Assembly (NCBI GenBank): GCA_003661365.1
Contig: QMVZ01000032.1
Location: 1-12,476 of the forward strand
Length of the DNA: 12,476 bases
From: Thermoproteota archaeon
GTDB lineage: Archaea > Korarchaeota > Korarchaeia > Korarchaeales > Korarchaeaceae
Reading direction: 5' to 3'
Shown: positions 1 through 7,223 of the stretch, in pieces
Numbering within the stretch: the stretch's first letter is position 1
How the letters are laid out: the number at the start of each line of letters is the position of its first letter
Notes under the pieces: model-generated
What the model was told of the DNA's origin: nothing
What the model saw: the letters and a program-made list of their open reading frames with translations, nothing else
The model's database searches: none
Program-made: the position numbers and the translations under genes

Positions 1-652
1 CAATTAAAGCTATAGCATAGTATCGTAAAGATCCCATACCAGCAGATTCCATGATCTGCGGAAGATACCTCATGAGGAAGTAGTAGAAAATTATTGCATT
101 GAAAGCTGTAAGAGCCGTAGTTCCTATCCACATGCTAAGTCTACAAATAAAGTATGCCGCTCCTTTGCCAAATGCCTCCCTAACGAAGGCAGGTCCCCCA
201 ACTACAATCTTGCCCCTTTCTAAAGATTCTTTGTACATCTTACCATAGCCTACAGCAAGCATAAAGGATACTATGCCTGAAAGAACCGTTGCCCATAGTG
301 TTGCAGAGGCAGAAAAGTTCTCAATGGCATAGGGTAGGACCGTCAGCATTGATGCTCCCATTGTTGAGCCCAAGCCTGCGACAAGAAGTTCAAAAAAACC
401 GTAGATAGGCTCTTCTTCCCTTGAAACCTCAGCGAAAGTCTTTTTAGGGATAAAACCTGAGAGAATCTCACGAAACAAAACAGCGGTTCCAATTCCGAAA
501 ATTAAAGCCAAGGAACCCAACAATACTTTTGAAAGGGGCTCTATCGACTCAAGAAACAGTATGCCACTGACCAATGATCCGAATAAAAGCAGACAGAGCA
601 AACCAGTTAGCATGTAGAGAGCTCTGAAGCCCCTTCTAACACGTGCGATCAA
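1..652 (-). CDS. APC-superfamily amino acid permease, N-terminal part (runs off the window)
   Basis: Reading the minus strand from 652 to the window edge gives 217 uninterrupted residues of a multi-spanning membrane protein. Hydrophobic segments lie at about residues 12-34, 41-60, 87-110, 118-137, 165-190. The glycine-rich segment GLGSTMGASM (93-102) and the later GGPAFVREAFG (152-162) resemble the first-helix and helix-3 regions of amino acid/polyamine/organocation permeases, which import amino acids by ion coupling; the substrate cannot be told. About 85 residues with two helices precede the usual APC core, which is unusual. The start is TTG at 652, chosen because GAGGAGG lies 8 bases upstream and the previous gene's stop is only 3 bases away, so the two genes are probably co-transcribed and translationally coupled. 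The C-terminal half is missing because the window ends. Family call is from motif recall only. Confidence 0.62.
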   Translation of the reverse strand, partial: MIARVRRGFRALYMLTGLLCLLLFGSLVSGILFLESIEPLSKVLLGSLALIFGIGTAVLFREILSGFIPKKTFAEVSREEEPIYGFFELLVAGLGSTMGASMLTVLPYAIENFSASATLWATVLSGIVSFMLAVGYGKMYKESLERGKIVVGGPAFVREAFGKGAAYFICRLSMWIGTTALTAFNAIIFYYFLMRYLPQIMESAGMGSLRYYAIALI

Positions 653-655
653 GCT

Positions 656-1162
656 CTATTCCTCCTCAACCAAGCCAAGGGCGTATAATGTTTCACTTAC
701 ATTTGAAAGGCTTGTTATGCACATTATTAGGAGCGCTAGACCTAGGAAGAAAGCCAAGAGACGCGTTCCTCTAATGCTAGCGGAGCTTAGAAGATTAATT
801 AAGCTGGCGATAACGGATTGAAACTCTTCTTCAGAACTTGGGATGATCAGGATCAGTCCAAAGACCAGAAAGATTGCAGACAAAAACATCTGCATTAACA
901 GATAGAGAAACGTCAAGAACCTATTTCTTTGTAGCATTGGATGCCTGATTATGTAGAAGAGTTCCTTTACATCGCTATCCTTTTCTAGTTCATCCACTAC
1001 TGTTGATAGTTCTGCAGGATCATCTCCTATATCATCCAAAAGTGCTCTTGTGCTTTTCTTGAATTCTTCAATGGTCTTCTTTCTGATATCTTTCATACGT
1101 GAAATATCGCTTTTATCAATTTTAAATGAATCGGAGAACCAAAATTTTGCTCTTCTTAGCAT
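656..1162 (-). CDS. Small two-helix membrane protein, partner of the downstream permease
   Basis: I do not recognise this 168-residue protein. Residues 1-80 are charged and probably helical and cytoplasmic (many Lys, Glu, Asp). Two hydrophobic segments follow at about 83-107 and 133-152, joined by a short loop containing SSEEE, and the protein ends in an acidic tail (VEEE). The ATG at 1160-1162 has no ribosome binding site, so translation may be leaderless; the 38 bases between it and the divergent nitroreductase gene must hold both promoters. The stop codon is 3 bases before the TTG of the APC permease, whose ribosome binding site lies inside the end of this gene. This suggests a permease-associated accessory or regulatory subunit, which is inference from position only. 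Confidence 0.72.
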   Translation of the reverse strand: MLRRAKFWFSDSFKIDKSDISRMKDIRKKTIEEFKKSTRALLDDIGDDPAELSTVVDELEKDSDVKELFYIIRHPMLQRNRFLTFLYLLMQMFLSAIFLVFGLILIIPSSEEEFQSVIASLINLLSSASIRGTRLLAFFLGLALLIMCITSLSNVSETLYALGLVEEE

Positions 1163-1170
1163 AGGTAATA

Positions 1171-1180
1171 GTAATTAACT
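1171..1180 (+). promoter_or_regulatory. TATA-like box for the nitroreductase gene
   Basis: GTAATTAACT is centred about 26 bases before the ATG at 1201. That is the spacing expected between an archaeal TATA box and the transcription start, so the mRNA should begin at or next to the ATG (leaderless), consistent with the lack of a ribosome binding site. The box is too close to the divergent minus-strand gene (about 12 bases) to serve it, so that gene needs a separate, weaker element nearer to 1188. Confidence 0.45.
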
Positions 1181-1200
1181 ATCGAGATTACGTCAGAGAT

Positions 1201-1680
1201 ATGACTGTCTTTCAAGTAATTCTCGGCAGAAGATCCATTAGAAAATATCTAGATAAGCCCGTAGAAGACGACAAGCTCTTAAAAATTCTTGAGGCTGCAA
1301 GATGGGCCCCATCTTCTAGAAATAGCCAACCTTGGGCCTTTGTAGTAGTTAAAAACGAAGAAACTAGGAGAAAGTTAAAGGAACTTGCTTATGGACAGGA
1401 TTTCATTTTACAAGCCCCCGTAGTTATAGCAGTATGCTCCAAGAAGGGATCAAACTGGGTTAATCTAGGGTTAACTATGCAAAACATTTGTCTTGAAGCA
1501 TATGAACTTGGTTTGGGCACATGCATAGTTGGGTGGTTTGACAGAGAAAAGGCAAAGGAGCTGCTAGGGGTTCCAGATGGATGGGAAGTAGCCTATCTTA
1601 TCTCACTGGGCTATGCTGCAACGTCTCCTAAATCAACAAGGAAAAAACTAGAGGAGATCACTCATTGGGAGGGGTGGTAA
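1201..1680 (+). CDS. Nitroreductase-family FMN oxidoreductase
   Basis: This 159-residue protein is a compact member of the nitroreductase superfamily, FMN-binding enzymes that usually work as homodimers and pass electrons from NAD(P)H to nitro, quinone or other acceptors. The FMN-phosphate motif RRSIRKY is at residues 10-16. The conserved APSSRNSQPW follows at 36-45. The second flavin-binding region, with GLGTCIVGWF, is at 104-113, and the C-terminal VAYLISLGY strand is at 130-138. It is slightly shorter than many family members (about 170-200 residues) but no motif is missing. Cys108 in the GTC segment is common in the group. The physiological substrate cannot be inferred. An Old Yellow Enzyme homologue, another FMN reductase, follows 133 bases downstream but has its own promoter. 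Confidence 0.9.
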   Translation: MTVFQVILGRRSIRKYLDKPVEDDKLLKILEAARWAPSSRNSQPWAFVVVKNEETRRKLKELAYGQDFILQAPVVIAVCSKKGSNWVNLGLTMQNICLEAYELGLGTCIVGWFDREKAKELLGVPDGWEVAYLISLGYAATSPKSTRKKLEEITHWEGW

Positions 1681-1770
1681 AAAGCATCAAGACTATTTCG
1701 GCACTAAATTCTCAAATCAAATGCCGTAGAGAAACACATATGCGTCTTATCTGCGCTACTCAGGTTGTTG

Positions 1771-1777
1771 TATTTAA
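1771..1777 (+). promoter_or_regulatory. TATA box for the Old Yellow Enzyme-like gene
   Basis: TATTTAA stands alone in a more mixed-composition spacer (1681-1813). Transcription would start near 1800, giving a leader of about 14 bases that contains GGAG at 1802-1805, some 8 bases before the ATG at 1814. The gene is therefore probably transcribed independently of the nitroreductase. I see no small gene or RNA in the rest of the spacer. Confidence 0.55.
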
Positions 1778-1813
1778 GAGCAATCGTTAAACCGACAAGT
1801 TGGAGTCAGGAAT

Positions 1814-2797
1814 ATGACATCCCTTCTTGAAAAGCTCGTTGTGAAAGGCCACGTTATTAGGAACAGGATAGTGCTTCCTCCTATGGCAACAGAGCTAGCT
1901 AGCGAGAGAGGCGAGGTCACTAACGCTTTACTCAGACATTACAAGCTTAGGGCAAGGGGGACAGGCATCGTTATTGTAGAGCACACTTTCATCTCAGAAG
2001 AAGGCAGGCGCTCAAAAAACCAGCTTGGTATTTATAGTGATGAACTAATCTCTGGATTAAAAAGACTTGCCAGAACAATAAAAGAGGAAGGAGCTACGGC
2101 GATAATCCAACTAAACCATGCTGGAGCTAAAGCTCCCTCTGAAATCATTGGAAGAAGACCTGTGGGACCTTCTTCTGTTCAAGTACCGGGTAGTGAAGAG
2201 ATTCCCAAAGAACTCAGCCGAGAGGAAATAGAAGAAATAATTGAAAAGTTCGTTAATGCAGCACGCAGAGCAATGGAAGCAGGATTTGATGGAGTTGAGA
2301 TTCATGGTGCACACGGCTTTTTGCTAAGCGAATTCCTTTCTTCTCTAACAAATAAAAGAACAGATGAGTATGGAGGTAGCTTGGAGAACAGAATGAGGTT
2401 GCATTTAAGGACTGTTGATATGGTGCGAAGGCAGGTGGACGACCTTCTTTTCTTCAGACTCAGGGTGACAGATTACATGGAGGGAGGTCTTACCCTTGAA
2501 GAAGGGGTGAAAGTGGCTATGACCCTTGAAAAACATGGTGTAGATGTTATAGATGTTTCAGGTGGGCTTTGTGGATCAAGACCTCCTTGGACCGCCGAGG
2601 AAGGGTATTTCCTAAATCTATCTGAAGCCGTTAAGAATAAAGTAAGTGTTCCAGTAATTGGAGTGGGAGGAATAAAGTCTCCTGTCTTTGCGGATAAAGC
2701 TCTAAAAGAAGGAAAAGCAGACCTCATAGCTGTTGGCAGGGTATTCTTAGCAGATCCAGATTGGGCACTAAAAGCAATTGAGGTTCTAAGCGTTTAG
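1814..2797 (+). CDS. NADH:flavin oxidoreductase, Old Yellow Enzyme (YqjM-like) family
   Basis: The 327-residue protein is a single FMN-binding TIM barrel of the Old Yellow Enzyme family. It lacks the C-terminal Fe-S/FAD domains of 2,4-dienoyl-CoA reductases, so it should act as a stand-alone ene-reductase or related NAD(P)H oxidoreductase. Visible motifs are NRIVLPPMAT (17-26), QLNHAG (99-104), the substrate-binding pair HGAH with His164 and His167, the signature NKRTDEYGGSLENR (180-193), Arg215, and the FMN-phosphate region GVGGI (283-287) with AVGR (306-309). Two departures from the YqjM pattern are seen: the position of the proton-donating tyrosine (Tyr169 in YqjM) is Phe169, and the redox-tuning cysteine of the PMC motif is replaced (PMAT). 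The enzyme may therefore be slow at classical alkene reduction or use another substrate. GGAG upstream supports the ATG start. Confidence 0.9.
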   Translation: MTSLLEKLVVKGHVIRNRIVLPPMATELASERGEVTNALLRHYKLRARGTGIVIVEHTFISEEGRRSKNQLGIYSDELISGLKRLARTIKEEGATAIIQLNHAGAKAPSEIIGRRPVGPSSVQVPGSEEIPKELSREEIEEIIEKFVNAARRAMEAGFDGVEIHGAHGFLLSEFLSSLTNKRTDEYGGSLENRMRLHLRTVDMVRRQVDDLLFFRLRVTDYMEGGLTLEEGVKVAMTLEKHGVDVIDVSGGLCGSRPPWTAEEGYFLNLSEAVKNKVSVPVIGVGGIKSPVFADKALKEGKADLIAVGRVFLADPDWALKAIEVLSV

Positions 2798-2843
2798 GAA
2801 TCTAACTTATCTCTTCACTAAAATATTGTTAATTACAATGCTC

Positions 2844-3902
2844 CTAAAATGATAAGACAAACTCTGCTAATATCCTCGAAGTGTGAATTATGTCTCTTAG
2901 ATCAGCTACCTCTACACCGCTGTGCATATATCTGAGAGGGATTGATAGAAGAGCCGTTTTTACCCCTCCTCTCGCTACTTGAATAGCCCAGGTATCTGTG
3001 CCTGTTCCGCGAGGGGATGGTTCTATTTGGAAAGGCGATTTGATTTTCTCCGCCACATTTCTCAGTTTCTCCACGATAACCGGGTGATATATCGGACCAA
3101 CAGCTATTGCAGGTCCTTTTCCTAGTTTTACGACCACTTTGTCTTTAGTAGGAGGAGTAACTGCATGGGTTACATCTACAACGACAGTAGCATCAGGCCT
3201 AAGTTTGTAACCTATCATACTCGCTCCTCTAAGCCCGATTTCTTCCTGAACCGTAGCAACTACGTCAAGCTCTACCTTTAGCTCAGATTTTCTTTCAAAG
3301 ACTCTCTTAGCAGCCAATATGATTGAGGCAATCCCAGCCTTGTCGTCGAATGCCATGCCAGTGACTCTTGTACCTGAAAGCTTTGAGAAATCGCTCAAAA
3401 GCAAAGCGTAGTTTCCAATCTCCACACCCAGCTTTTCAACTTCTTCTTTACTATCTGCCCCCACATCAACCAAAAGATCCTCAATCTTGATCTCCTTAGC
3501 CTGATCCTTTTTCCTTAAATGAGGTGGAACGCTTCCTATAACTCCAAGAACAGTACCCTTTTTCCCAAGGATGAGTATCCTTTGCCCATAGGGGACAGAT
3601 GCATCCCACCCTCCAACTTGTTGGATTTTCAAGAAGCCCTCATCATCTATACTCTTTATCATGAACCCAATCTGGTCGATGTGAGCCACCAAAGCGACCT
3701 TTCTCTCGGCTCCCGTATTTAACTTTCCGATGTGGTTAAACCAATCGTCTACATGAAACTCTTCTACATAGGGAGATAGGGGCTTTCTTAGGACCTCACT
3801 AGCCTTTGCTTCTGTCCCTGTTACGGTGGGAACCTCAACTAACTGCCTCAAAACCTCACTCGCTTCCTCAATCTCTTTCTCCTCTACTTCACATTTCTCC
3901 AA
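2844..3902 (-). CDS. M42-family metalloaminopeptidase (TET/FrvX-like)
   Basis: This 352-residue protein matches the M42 peptidases, cytosolic di-zinc or di-cobalt aminopeptidases that form large dodecameric TET particles in archaea and trim peptides released by other proteases. All expected residues are present by motif: His74 and Asp76 in AHIDQIG, bridging Asp186 in AFDDKAG, catalytic Glu220 and metal-binding Glu221 in VQEEIG, Asp243 in VDVTHA, and His327 in YMHSGVE. Length is normal for the family. The start is TTG at 3900-3902: no ATG or GTG lies between it and the upstream in-frame TGA, and GGGGTG sits 7 bases before it. It faces the flavin oxidoreductase gene convergently with a 46-base gap. 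The upstream gene on the same strand ends 114 bases away, with a pyrimidine tract between, so separate transcription is likely. Cleavage specificity cannot be read from the sequence. Confidence 0.92.
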   Translation of the reverse strand: MEKCEVEEKEIEEASEVLRQLVEVPTVTGTEAKASEVLRKPLSPYVEEFHVDDWFNHIGKLNTGAERKVALVAHIDQIGFMIKSIDDEGFLKIQQVGGWDASVPYGQRILILGKKGTVLGVIGSVPPHLRKKDQAKEIKIEDLLVDVGADSKEEVEKLGVEIGNYALLLSDFSKLSGTRVTGMAFDDKAGIASIILAAKRVFERKSELKVELDVVATVQEEIGLRGASMIGYKLRPDATVVVDVTHAVTPPTKDKVVVKLGKGPAIAVGPIYHPVIVEKLRNVAEKIKSPFQIEPSPRGTGTDTWAIQVARGGVKTALLSIPLRYMHSGVEVADLRDIIHTSRILAEFVLSF

Positions 3903-3980
3903 GGCAACACCCCAGATATCAATGTCTGAAACGTTTAGATTTTTCTGATACCCTGAATATGCTCAAACTCAGGACTCTAG

Positions 3981-4006
3981 AAAGAAAAAAGAAAAGAAGA
4001 GATAAA
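3981..4006 (-). terminator. Pyrimidine-tract terminator after the surface protein gene
   Basis: On the minus strand, just after the TAG at 4017-4019, there is a run made almost wholly of T and C (T-rich, with TTTTTT inside). Archaeal RNA polymerases terminate at such T-rich tracts without needing a hairpin. Its place downstream of the TAG rather than just after the internal TGA (4110-4112) supports the view that the natural end of that gene is at 4017. Confidence 0.45.
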
Positions 4007-4109
4007 GCCACAGACACTAGCCCCACTCTACCAACTCTGCTGTTACCGTACTCTGTCCACTTGAAGATTCCCACTTGACTGGAATGGGAACCTGATCCGA
4101 TACCCAGTA

Positions 4110-4112
4110 TCA
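4110..4112 (-). other. In-frame TGA inside the surface protein gene
   Basis: The codon context is ACA GCT TGA TAC TGG. TGG is used normally for tryptophan at least six times in the same frame, so the whole code is not altered. A single-base change from TGG (Trp), CGA (Arg), TCA (Ser) or TTA (Leu) would explain it. Because the next residues are Tyr-Trp, an aromatic residue here is plausible. Confidence 0.75.
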
Positions 4113-4529
4113 AGCTGTTCCTGTACTAGTTGTTGCTTCATATACAGTACAGCTAAATGTTCCAGCAGGAACCGTAATGGTCTCGTGGCCAACCTCTCTT
4201 ACTTGAATCTCCTGTGGTTCACCCTCGGTTGTGGTAGAAGTCCCTGTTGGGACCTGATAACAGGGCAAAGTTTGCCAAGGACCGTTGTTTGCCGACATCT
4301 CAGCCTTTAAGCACTCTAGACTGGTCTTATCTAACCAGACTCTGTATTTAATAGTCATGCCCTTGCTTTGCATGCTCATTTCCTGAAGCCAGCAGCCCTT
4401 ACCATTTAGAGTTGTACTACTAATTGAGTAAGACATTGTTGCTTCTGTAGTTTGACCCTGGGCTACTGTTCTTATCCTGTATGCGTAATGAGTCACCTCT
4501 GCATAGTTAAAGAGCTCGCTTAATGATGA

Positions 4530-4646
4530 CTTGCTTGGTGGTGGCGTCGGAGAGGGAGATGGGCTGGGAGTAGGGCTGGGCGTGGGTTTAGGGGCTTTTG
4601 TAGGCTTTGGAGGTTTTGTGGGCTTTGGTGGAGGTGTGGGACCCCC
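4530..4646 (-). repeat. Pro/Thr/Ser/Lys linker-coding repeat
   Basis: Degenerate repeats encode residues 31-69 of the surface protein: first KPTKPPKPTKAPKPT-type units, then alternating Pro-Ser and Pro-Thr. On the DNA this is a G/T-rich plus strand facing a C/A-rich coding strand. Such linkers hold an ectodomain away from the membrane or S-layer and are often glycosylated on Ser/Thr. The antisense Gly/Val-rich open frame across it is a by-product of the composition. Confidence 0.7.
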
Positions 4647-4790
4647 CTTTCCCTTTGTCACGTTTAGATATACATATATTCCTCCAATTGCAACTATCAA
4701 AACAAGAATTACAGCTAAGACGGCTCCCTTACCCATTTCTGGGCCTCCCCATGGCCGTCTAGATTTCTACTTGAATCTCCAAAAAGTAAG

Positions 4791-4803
4791 ATTCTATAAA
4801 ACT
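4791..4803 (-). promoter_or_regulatory. TATA box for the surface protein gene
   Basis: The minus strand reads AGTTTTATAGAAT here. A start of transcription about 27 bases downstream (near 4771) would give a leader of about 35 bases holding the GGGGAGG ribosome binding site (4744-4750). The remaining spacer up to the deaminase stop at 4955 shows no gene or RNA that I can recognise. Confidence 0.5.
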
Positions 4804-4954
4804 CCTATGTCTCTGTTAACGTCTCTGATTTCGTCGTTCTTCTGTTATTAATACAATTCACTCAAATTAGTGGTATTTCGATTGTCAAAGGTGAGAGGAC
4901 ATACGCCTTCAGCTTATACACAGAAATAGACCACTTGAATTCACGCTATAATGC

Positions 4955-6253
4955 TTAGAGCAATCGAGAACAAGCTTCTTTCAATACTCTATCTTCTTCC
5001 ATTGAGAGCACTTTTCCATTTTTCATCAAGAGCCTTCCATTCACTATCACGCTTTTGACGTTATTTCCAGAGGCAGAAAACACCAAGTTCGAGACTAAAT
5101 CGTTGAGAGGAACTAGCCTTGGAACGTCCAGATTAACTAGGATTATGTCTGCCTTTTTCCCCTTTTCTATCGAACCTATTTCCTTTTCTATTTTAAGAGC
5201 ATGTGCGGCATTTATTGTGGCCATCTCTAGGGCATCTAATGCTTTCATAGCTGTAGGATCCAGAAGGCGAACTCTCTGAAGGAAGCAGGCCAGCCTCATT
5301 TCCTCAAACATGTCCAAATCATCGTTGCTTGCACACCCATCCGTTCCAATCGTGACATTTGCTCCCTCCGAAATTAACTCCTTGACTGGGGCAATTCCAG
5401 AACCAAGCTTGGCGTTGCTGCTCGGGCAATGGGATACAGAAACTCCTCTCTTGGCCAACAATCTTATTTCTTCATTGGAAAGCCAAACGCAGTGAGCTGC
5501 GAGCACGTTCGGACCCAAGAAATTTAAAGACTCTAGATATTCAACTGGCCTCATTCCAGTTAATTCCTTAATCTTCTGGACTTCCGTCTTTGTCTCAGAG
5601 AGGTGTATATTAAGCATAATTTTCATTTCATCTGCCATTGCCTTTGAAGCCAATAAAAGCTCCTTAGAACACGTATATGGGGCATGAGGAGCTATCATAC
5701 ACCTTATTCTCCCTTCACCTGCCCCATGCCATCTTTTCACAAAATCTCTTGTGATCTTCAACTCCTGTTCTCTTTTCTCCTCAGAACCGAGGTCTATCAT
5801 CCCGTAAGAGAGGAATGCTCTGAGACCCGAGTCCAGCACTGCCTTAGCAACACCATCCTCCTTTAGGTACATATCGACGAAGCACGTTGTTCCAGACATT
5901 ATCATCTCTAAACATGCAAGCATAGTCCCCCAATAGATGTCTTCCTCTGATAATTTAGCCTCTCTTGGCCAGATTGCTTCCTTCAACCACTTATCAAGAG
6001 GAAGGCCGTCTCCCACTCCTCTAAGAAGGGTCATGGGAGCGTGAGTGTGAGTGTTGATTAGACCAGGTAGTGCACACATACCTTTCCCGCTTAAAACTTC
6101 TTTTCCTACAAGATTTGACATTTTTTCCATGGGTCCAAAGTCCTTTATCTTTCCGTCGGATATAGCGATGAACCCATTTCTGATAACCGATCCTTTCGGA
6201 ACAACGGGCAGGATCATGACGTTTTTAATTAATAGATCAACCTCTTGTCTCAT
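4955..6253 (-). CDS. mtaD: S-adenosylhomocysteine / methylthioadenosine / 5'-deoxyadenosine deaminase
   Basis: This 432-residue protein belongs to the amidohydrolase superfamily, TRZ/ATZ-MtaD branch. It deaminates adenosine-containing by-products of S-adenosylmethionine enzymes (SAH, MTA, 5'-deoxyadenosine) to the inosine forms; archaea lacking SAH hydrolase or MTA nucleosidase may depend on it for salvage. The metal-site residues are visible: His69 and His71 in NTHTHAP, His217 and Glu220 in IHLSE, His254 in AAHCVW, and Asp305 in IGTDGCASNDDLDM. His190 (APHAPYTC) and His275 (SHCPSSNAKLGSG) are further conserved positions. The C-terminal composite beta domain is present (GSIEKGKKADIILV). The ATG at 6251-6253 has a TATA-like box about 25 bases upstream and no ribosome binding site, so the mRNA is probably leaderless. 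MtaD versus DadD preference cannot be settled from sequence; the gene symbol denotes the family. Confidence 0.9.
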   Translation of the reverse strand: MRQEVDLLIKNVMILPVVPKGSVIRNGFIAISDGKIKDFGPMEKMSNLVGKEVLSGKGMCALPGLINTHTHAPMTLLRGVGDGLPLDKWLKEAIWPREAKLSEEDIYWGTMLACLEMIMSGTTCFVDMYLKEDGVAKAVLDSGLRAFLSYGMIDLGSEEKREQELKITRDFVKRWHGAGEGRIRCMIAPHAPYTCSKELLLASKAMADEMKIMLNIHLSETKTEVQKIKELTGMRPVEYLESLNFLGPNVLAAHCVWLSNEEIRLLAKRGVSVSHCPSSNAKLGSGIAPVKELISEGANVTIGTDGCASNDDLDMFEEMRLACFLQRVRLLDPTAMKALDALEMATINAAHALKIEKEIGSIEKGKKADIILVNLDVPRLVPLNDLVSNLVFSASGNNVKSVIVNGRLLMKNGKVLSMEEDRVLKEACSRLL

Positions 6254-6271
6254 CTACATTCAATTCGCAGT

Positions 6272-6284
6272 CTAAAATAAAAGC
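6272..6284 (-). promoter_or_regulatory. TATA box for the deaminase gene
   Basis: The minus strand reads CTTTTATTTTAGA, centred about 25 bases from the deaminase ATG (6253). This fits a leaderless archaeal transcript. The divergent prenyltransferase promoter lies about 80 bases away. Confidence 0.55.
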
Positions 6285-6358
6285 TTTGAAAAAGCCTACA
6301 AATCCCATCAAAACCTTTTCACTAAACAAGTAACAAGTCCTTCTGGGTGAAATCGCCA

Positions 6359-6368
6359 ATTTTTTATT
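6359..6368 (+). promoter_or_regulatory. TATA box for the prenyltransferase gene
   Basis: A T-rich box (ATTTTTTATT) centred near 6364 is about 28 bases before the ATG at 6392. This spacing implies leaderless initiation at that ATG, and it is the main reason for preferring it over the in-frame GTG at 6347, which has no ribosome binding site. Confidence 0.4.
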
Positions 6369-6391
6369 CACGGGATACATGGCTTTTCACT

Positions 6392-7177
6392 ATGCTATCT
6401 CTAACCAAAAAAGTGATCACCGTACTAAGATTCCTCAGACTGAAAGAGTACTCAAGCAATCTCATAGGCATTCCTTTCCTAATCTGGTTAATTTCTCCAA
6501 AGGAACTCCTTACTGTAAAAACCGCCTTAGTGCTAACCGCTAACATCTGCCTAACTGCCTTTACCTTCTCGTTTAACGATATAGAGGACGCAGAAGACGA
6601 CTTCCTTGATTTAGTAAAGAGAGAGAGGAACGTGATAGCCAATGGATCACTTGAAAGGAAGTGGGCATACTTGATTTGCGCATCTCTTCTTTCCACTGGA
6701 CTGGCCATCTTGCAATTCGTCGATCCACAGCTAACTATGATAGCTTTCATGCTCTCAGTTAATTCCTTCCTCTACTCCTGGAAGAAGATCAGGTTTAAGT
6801 CTATACCCTTTATAGATCTCGTGTCTCATGCATTGGCTATAGGAATTCAGCAACTTTTGATTACGTACTATGCATTCAACCCTCTAGACTTTAGAATATT
6901 TCCGTACATAGGCCTTGTGACTTCATTTTCATTTGCAACACAGCTTTCTCAAGAGCTGAGGGACTCTAGAATCGATGAAGTCACAAACGTAAGGACAACA
7001 GCTCAAATATTGGGAGAAAGAAACACCATGATCTTGATCGTGATCTTTAGTTTAATACCCACGTTCGCCGCCCTGCTTTTGCCGAAACCCCTGCCATATC
7101 TTGCCCCTATAATGACTCCAGCATATCTTCTTCATCTTAATAAAAGACTGGGTCTCCCTCTCAAGAAGTTGCTTTAA
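6392..7177 (+). CDS. UbiA-family prenyltransferase
   Basis: This is a polytopic membrane protein of 261 residues (276 if the upstream GTG at 6347 is used). UbiA enzymes transfer a polyprenyl chain to an acceptor inside the membrane, using two Asp-rich motifs to hold Mg-diphosphate. The first is NDIEDAEDD (residues 62-70 from the ATG), followed by KRERNVIANGSL, which corresponds to the usual K-R-P-x-x-x-G segment. The second, DSRID (191-195), sits within QELRDSRIDEVTNVRTTAQILGER. About eight hydrophobic segments alternate with these loops, as expected. In archaea the family includes geranylgeranylglyceryl phosphate prenyltransferase (membrane lipids), haem O synthase and quinone prenyltransferases; I cannot choose between them. 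The gene is alone on this strand, divergent from the deaminase and convergent with the next gene. Confidence 0.83.
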   Translation: MLSLTKKVITVLRFLRLKEYSSNLIGIPFLIWLISPKELLTVKTALVLTANICLTAFTFSFNDIEDAEDDFLDLVKRERNVIANGSLERKWAYLICASLLSTGLAILQFVDPQLTMIAFMLSVNSFLYSWKKIRFKSIPFIDLVSHALAIGIQQLLITYYAFNPLDFRIFPYIGLVTSFSFATQLSQELRDSRIDEVTNVRTTAQILGERNTMILIVIFSLIPTFAALLLPKPLPYLAPIMTPAYLLHLNKRLGLPLKKLL

Positions 7178-7223
7178 CAACCCAAGGAAAATAGATTGGT
7201 TGGGAAACGGAGTTTGGTAATAG

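Larger units (their letters stand above)
4017..4736 (-). pseudogene. Membrane-anchored surface protein with Pro-rich linker, interrupted by an in-frame TGA
   Basis: The frame opens at ATG 4736 with GGGGAGG 7 bases upstream. Residues 5-24 form one hydrophobic anchor after MGKG, 31-69 a Pro/Thr/Ser/Lys linker, and 76-239 a beta-rich domain with four cysteines (115, 142, 159, 196) that could pair outside the cell. Residue 209 is TGA (4110-4112). Beyond it the same frame reads 30 further sensible residues (YWVSDQVPIPVKWES... ending ELVEWG) before TAG at 4017-4019. VPAGTF followed some 20 residues later by YWVS and VPIPVK looks like one conserved domain, so the natural product should be 239 residues. 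Either this copy is a nonsense allele or sequencing error with a truncated 208-residue product, or the TGA is read through. The anchor could also be a class III (pilin-type) signal peptide. I do not know the domain's function. Confidence 0.68.

Noticed and set aside
653..658. In-frame TAG between the 168-residue protein and the permease as a third readthrough case.
   Set aside because: A strong GAGGAGG site precedes the permease TTG, so this is an ordinary tightly packed operon junction.
3919..4113. Minus-strand 64-codon frame starting at TTG overlapping the internal TGA.
   Set aside because: The alternative frame continuing past the TGA encodes a sequence that fits the preceding domain, while this frame gives a low-complexity hydrophobic product from the pyrimidine-rich terminator region.
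4531..4851. Plus-strand open frame of 106 codons rich in Gly and Val.
   Set aside because: It is the antisense of the Pro/Thr/Ser linker and promoter of the surface protein; its composition is explained by that repeat, and it has no promoter or ribosome binding site.
7178..7223. Short inverted repeat CAACC...GGTTG between the convergent prenyltransferase and small unknown gene.
   Set aside because: Five-base arms with a 15-base loop are expected by chance, and no T-rich tract follows.
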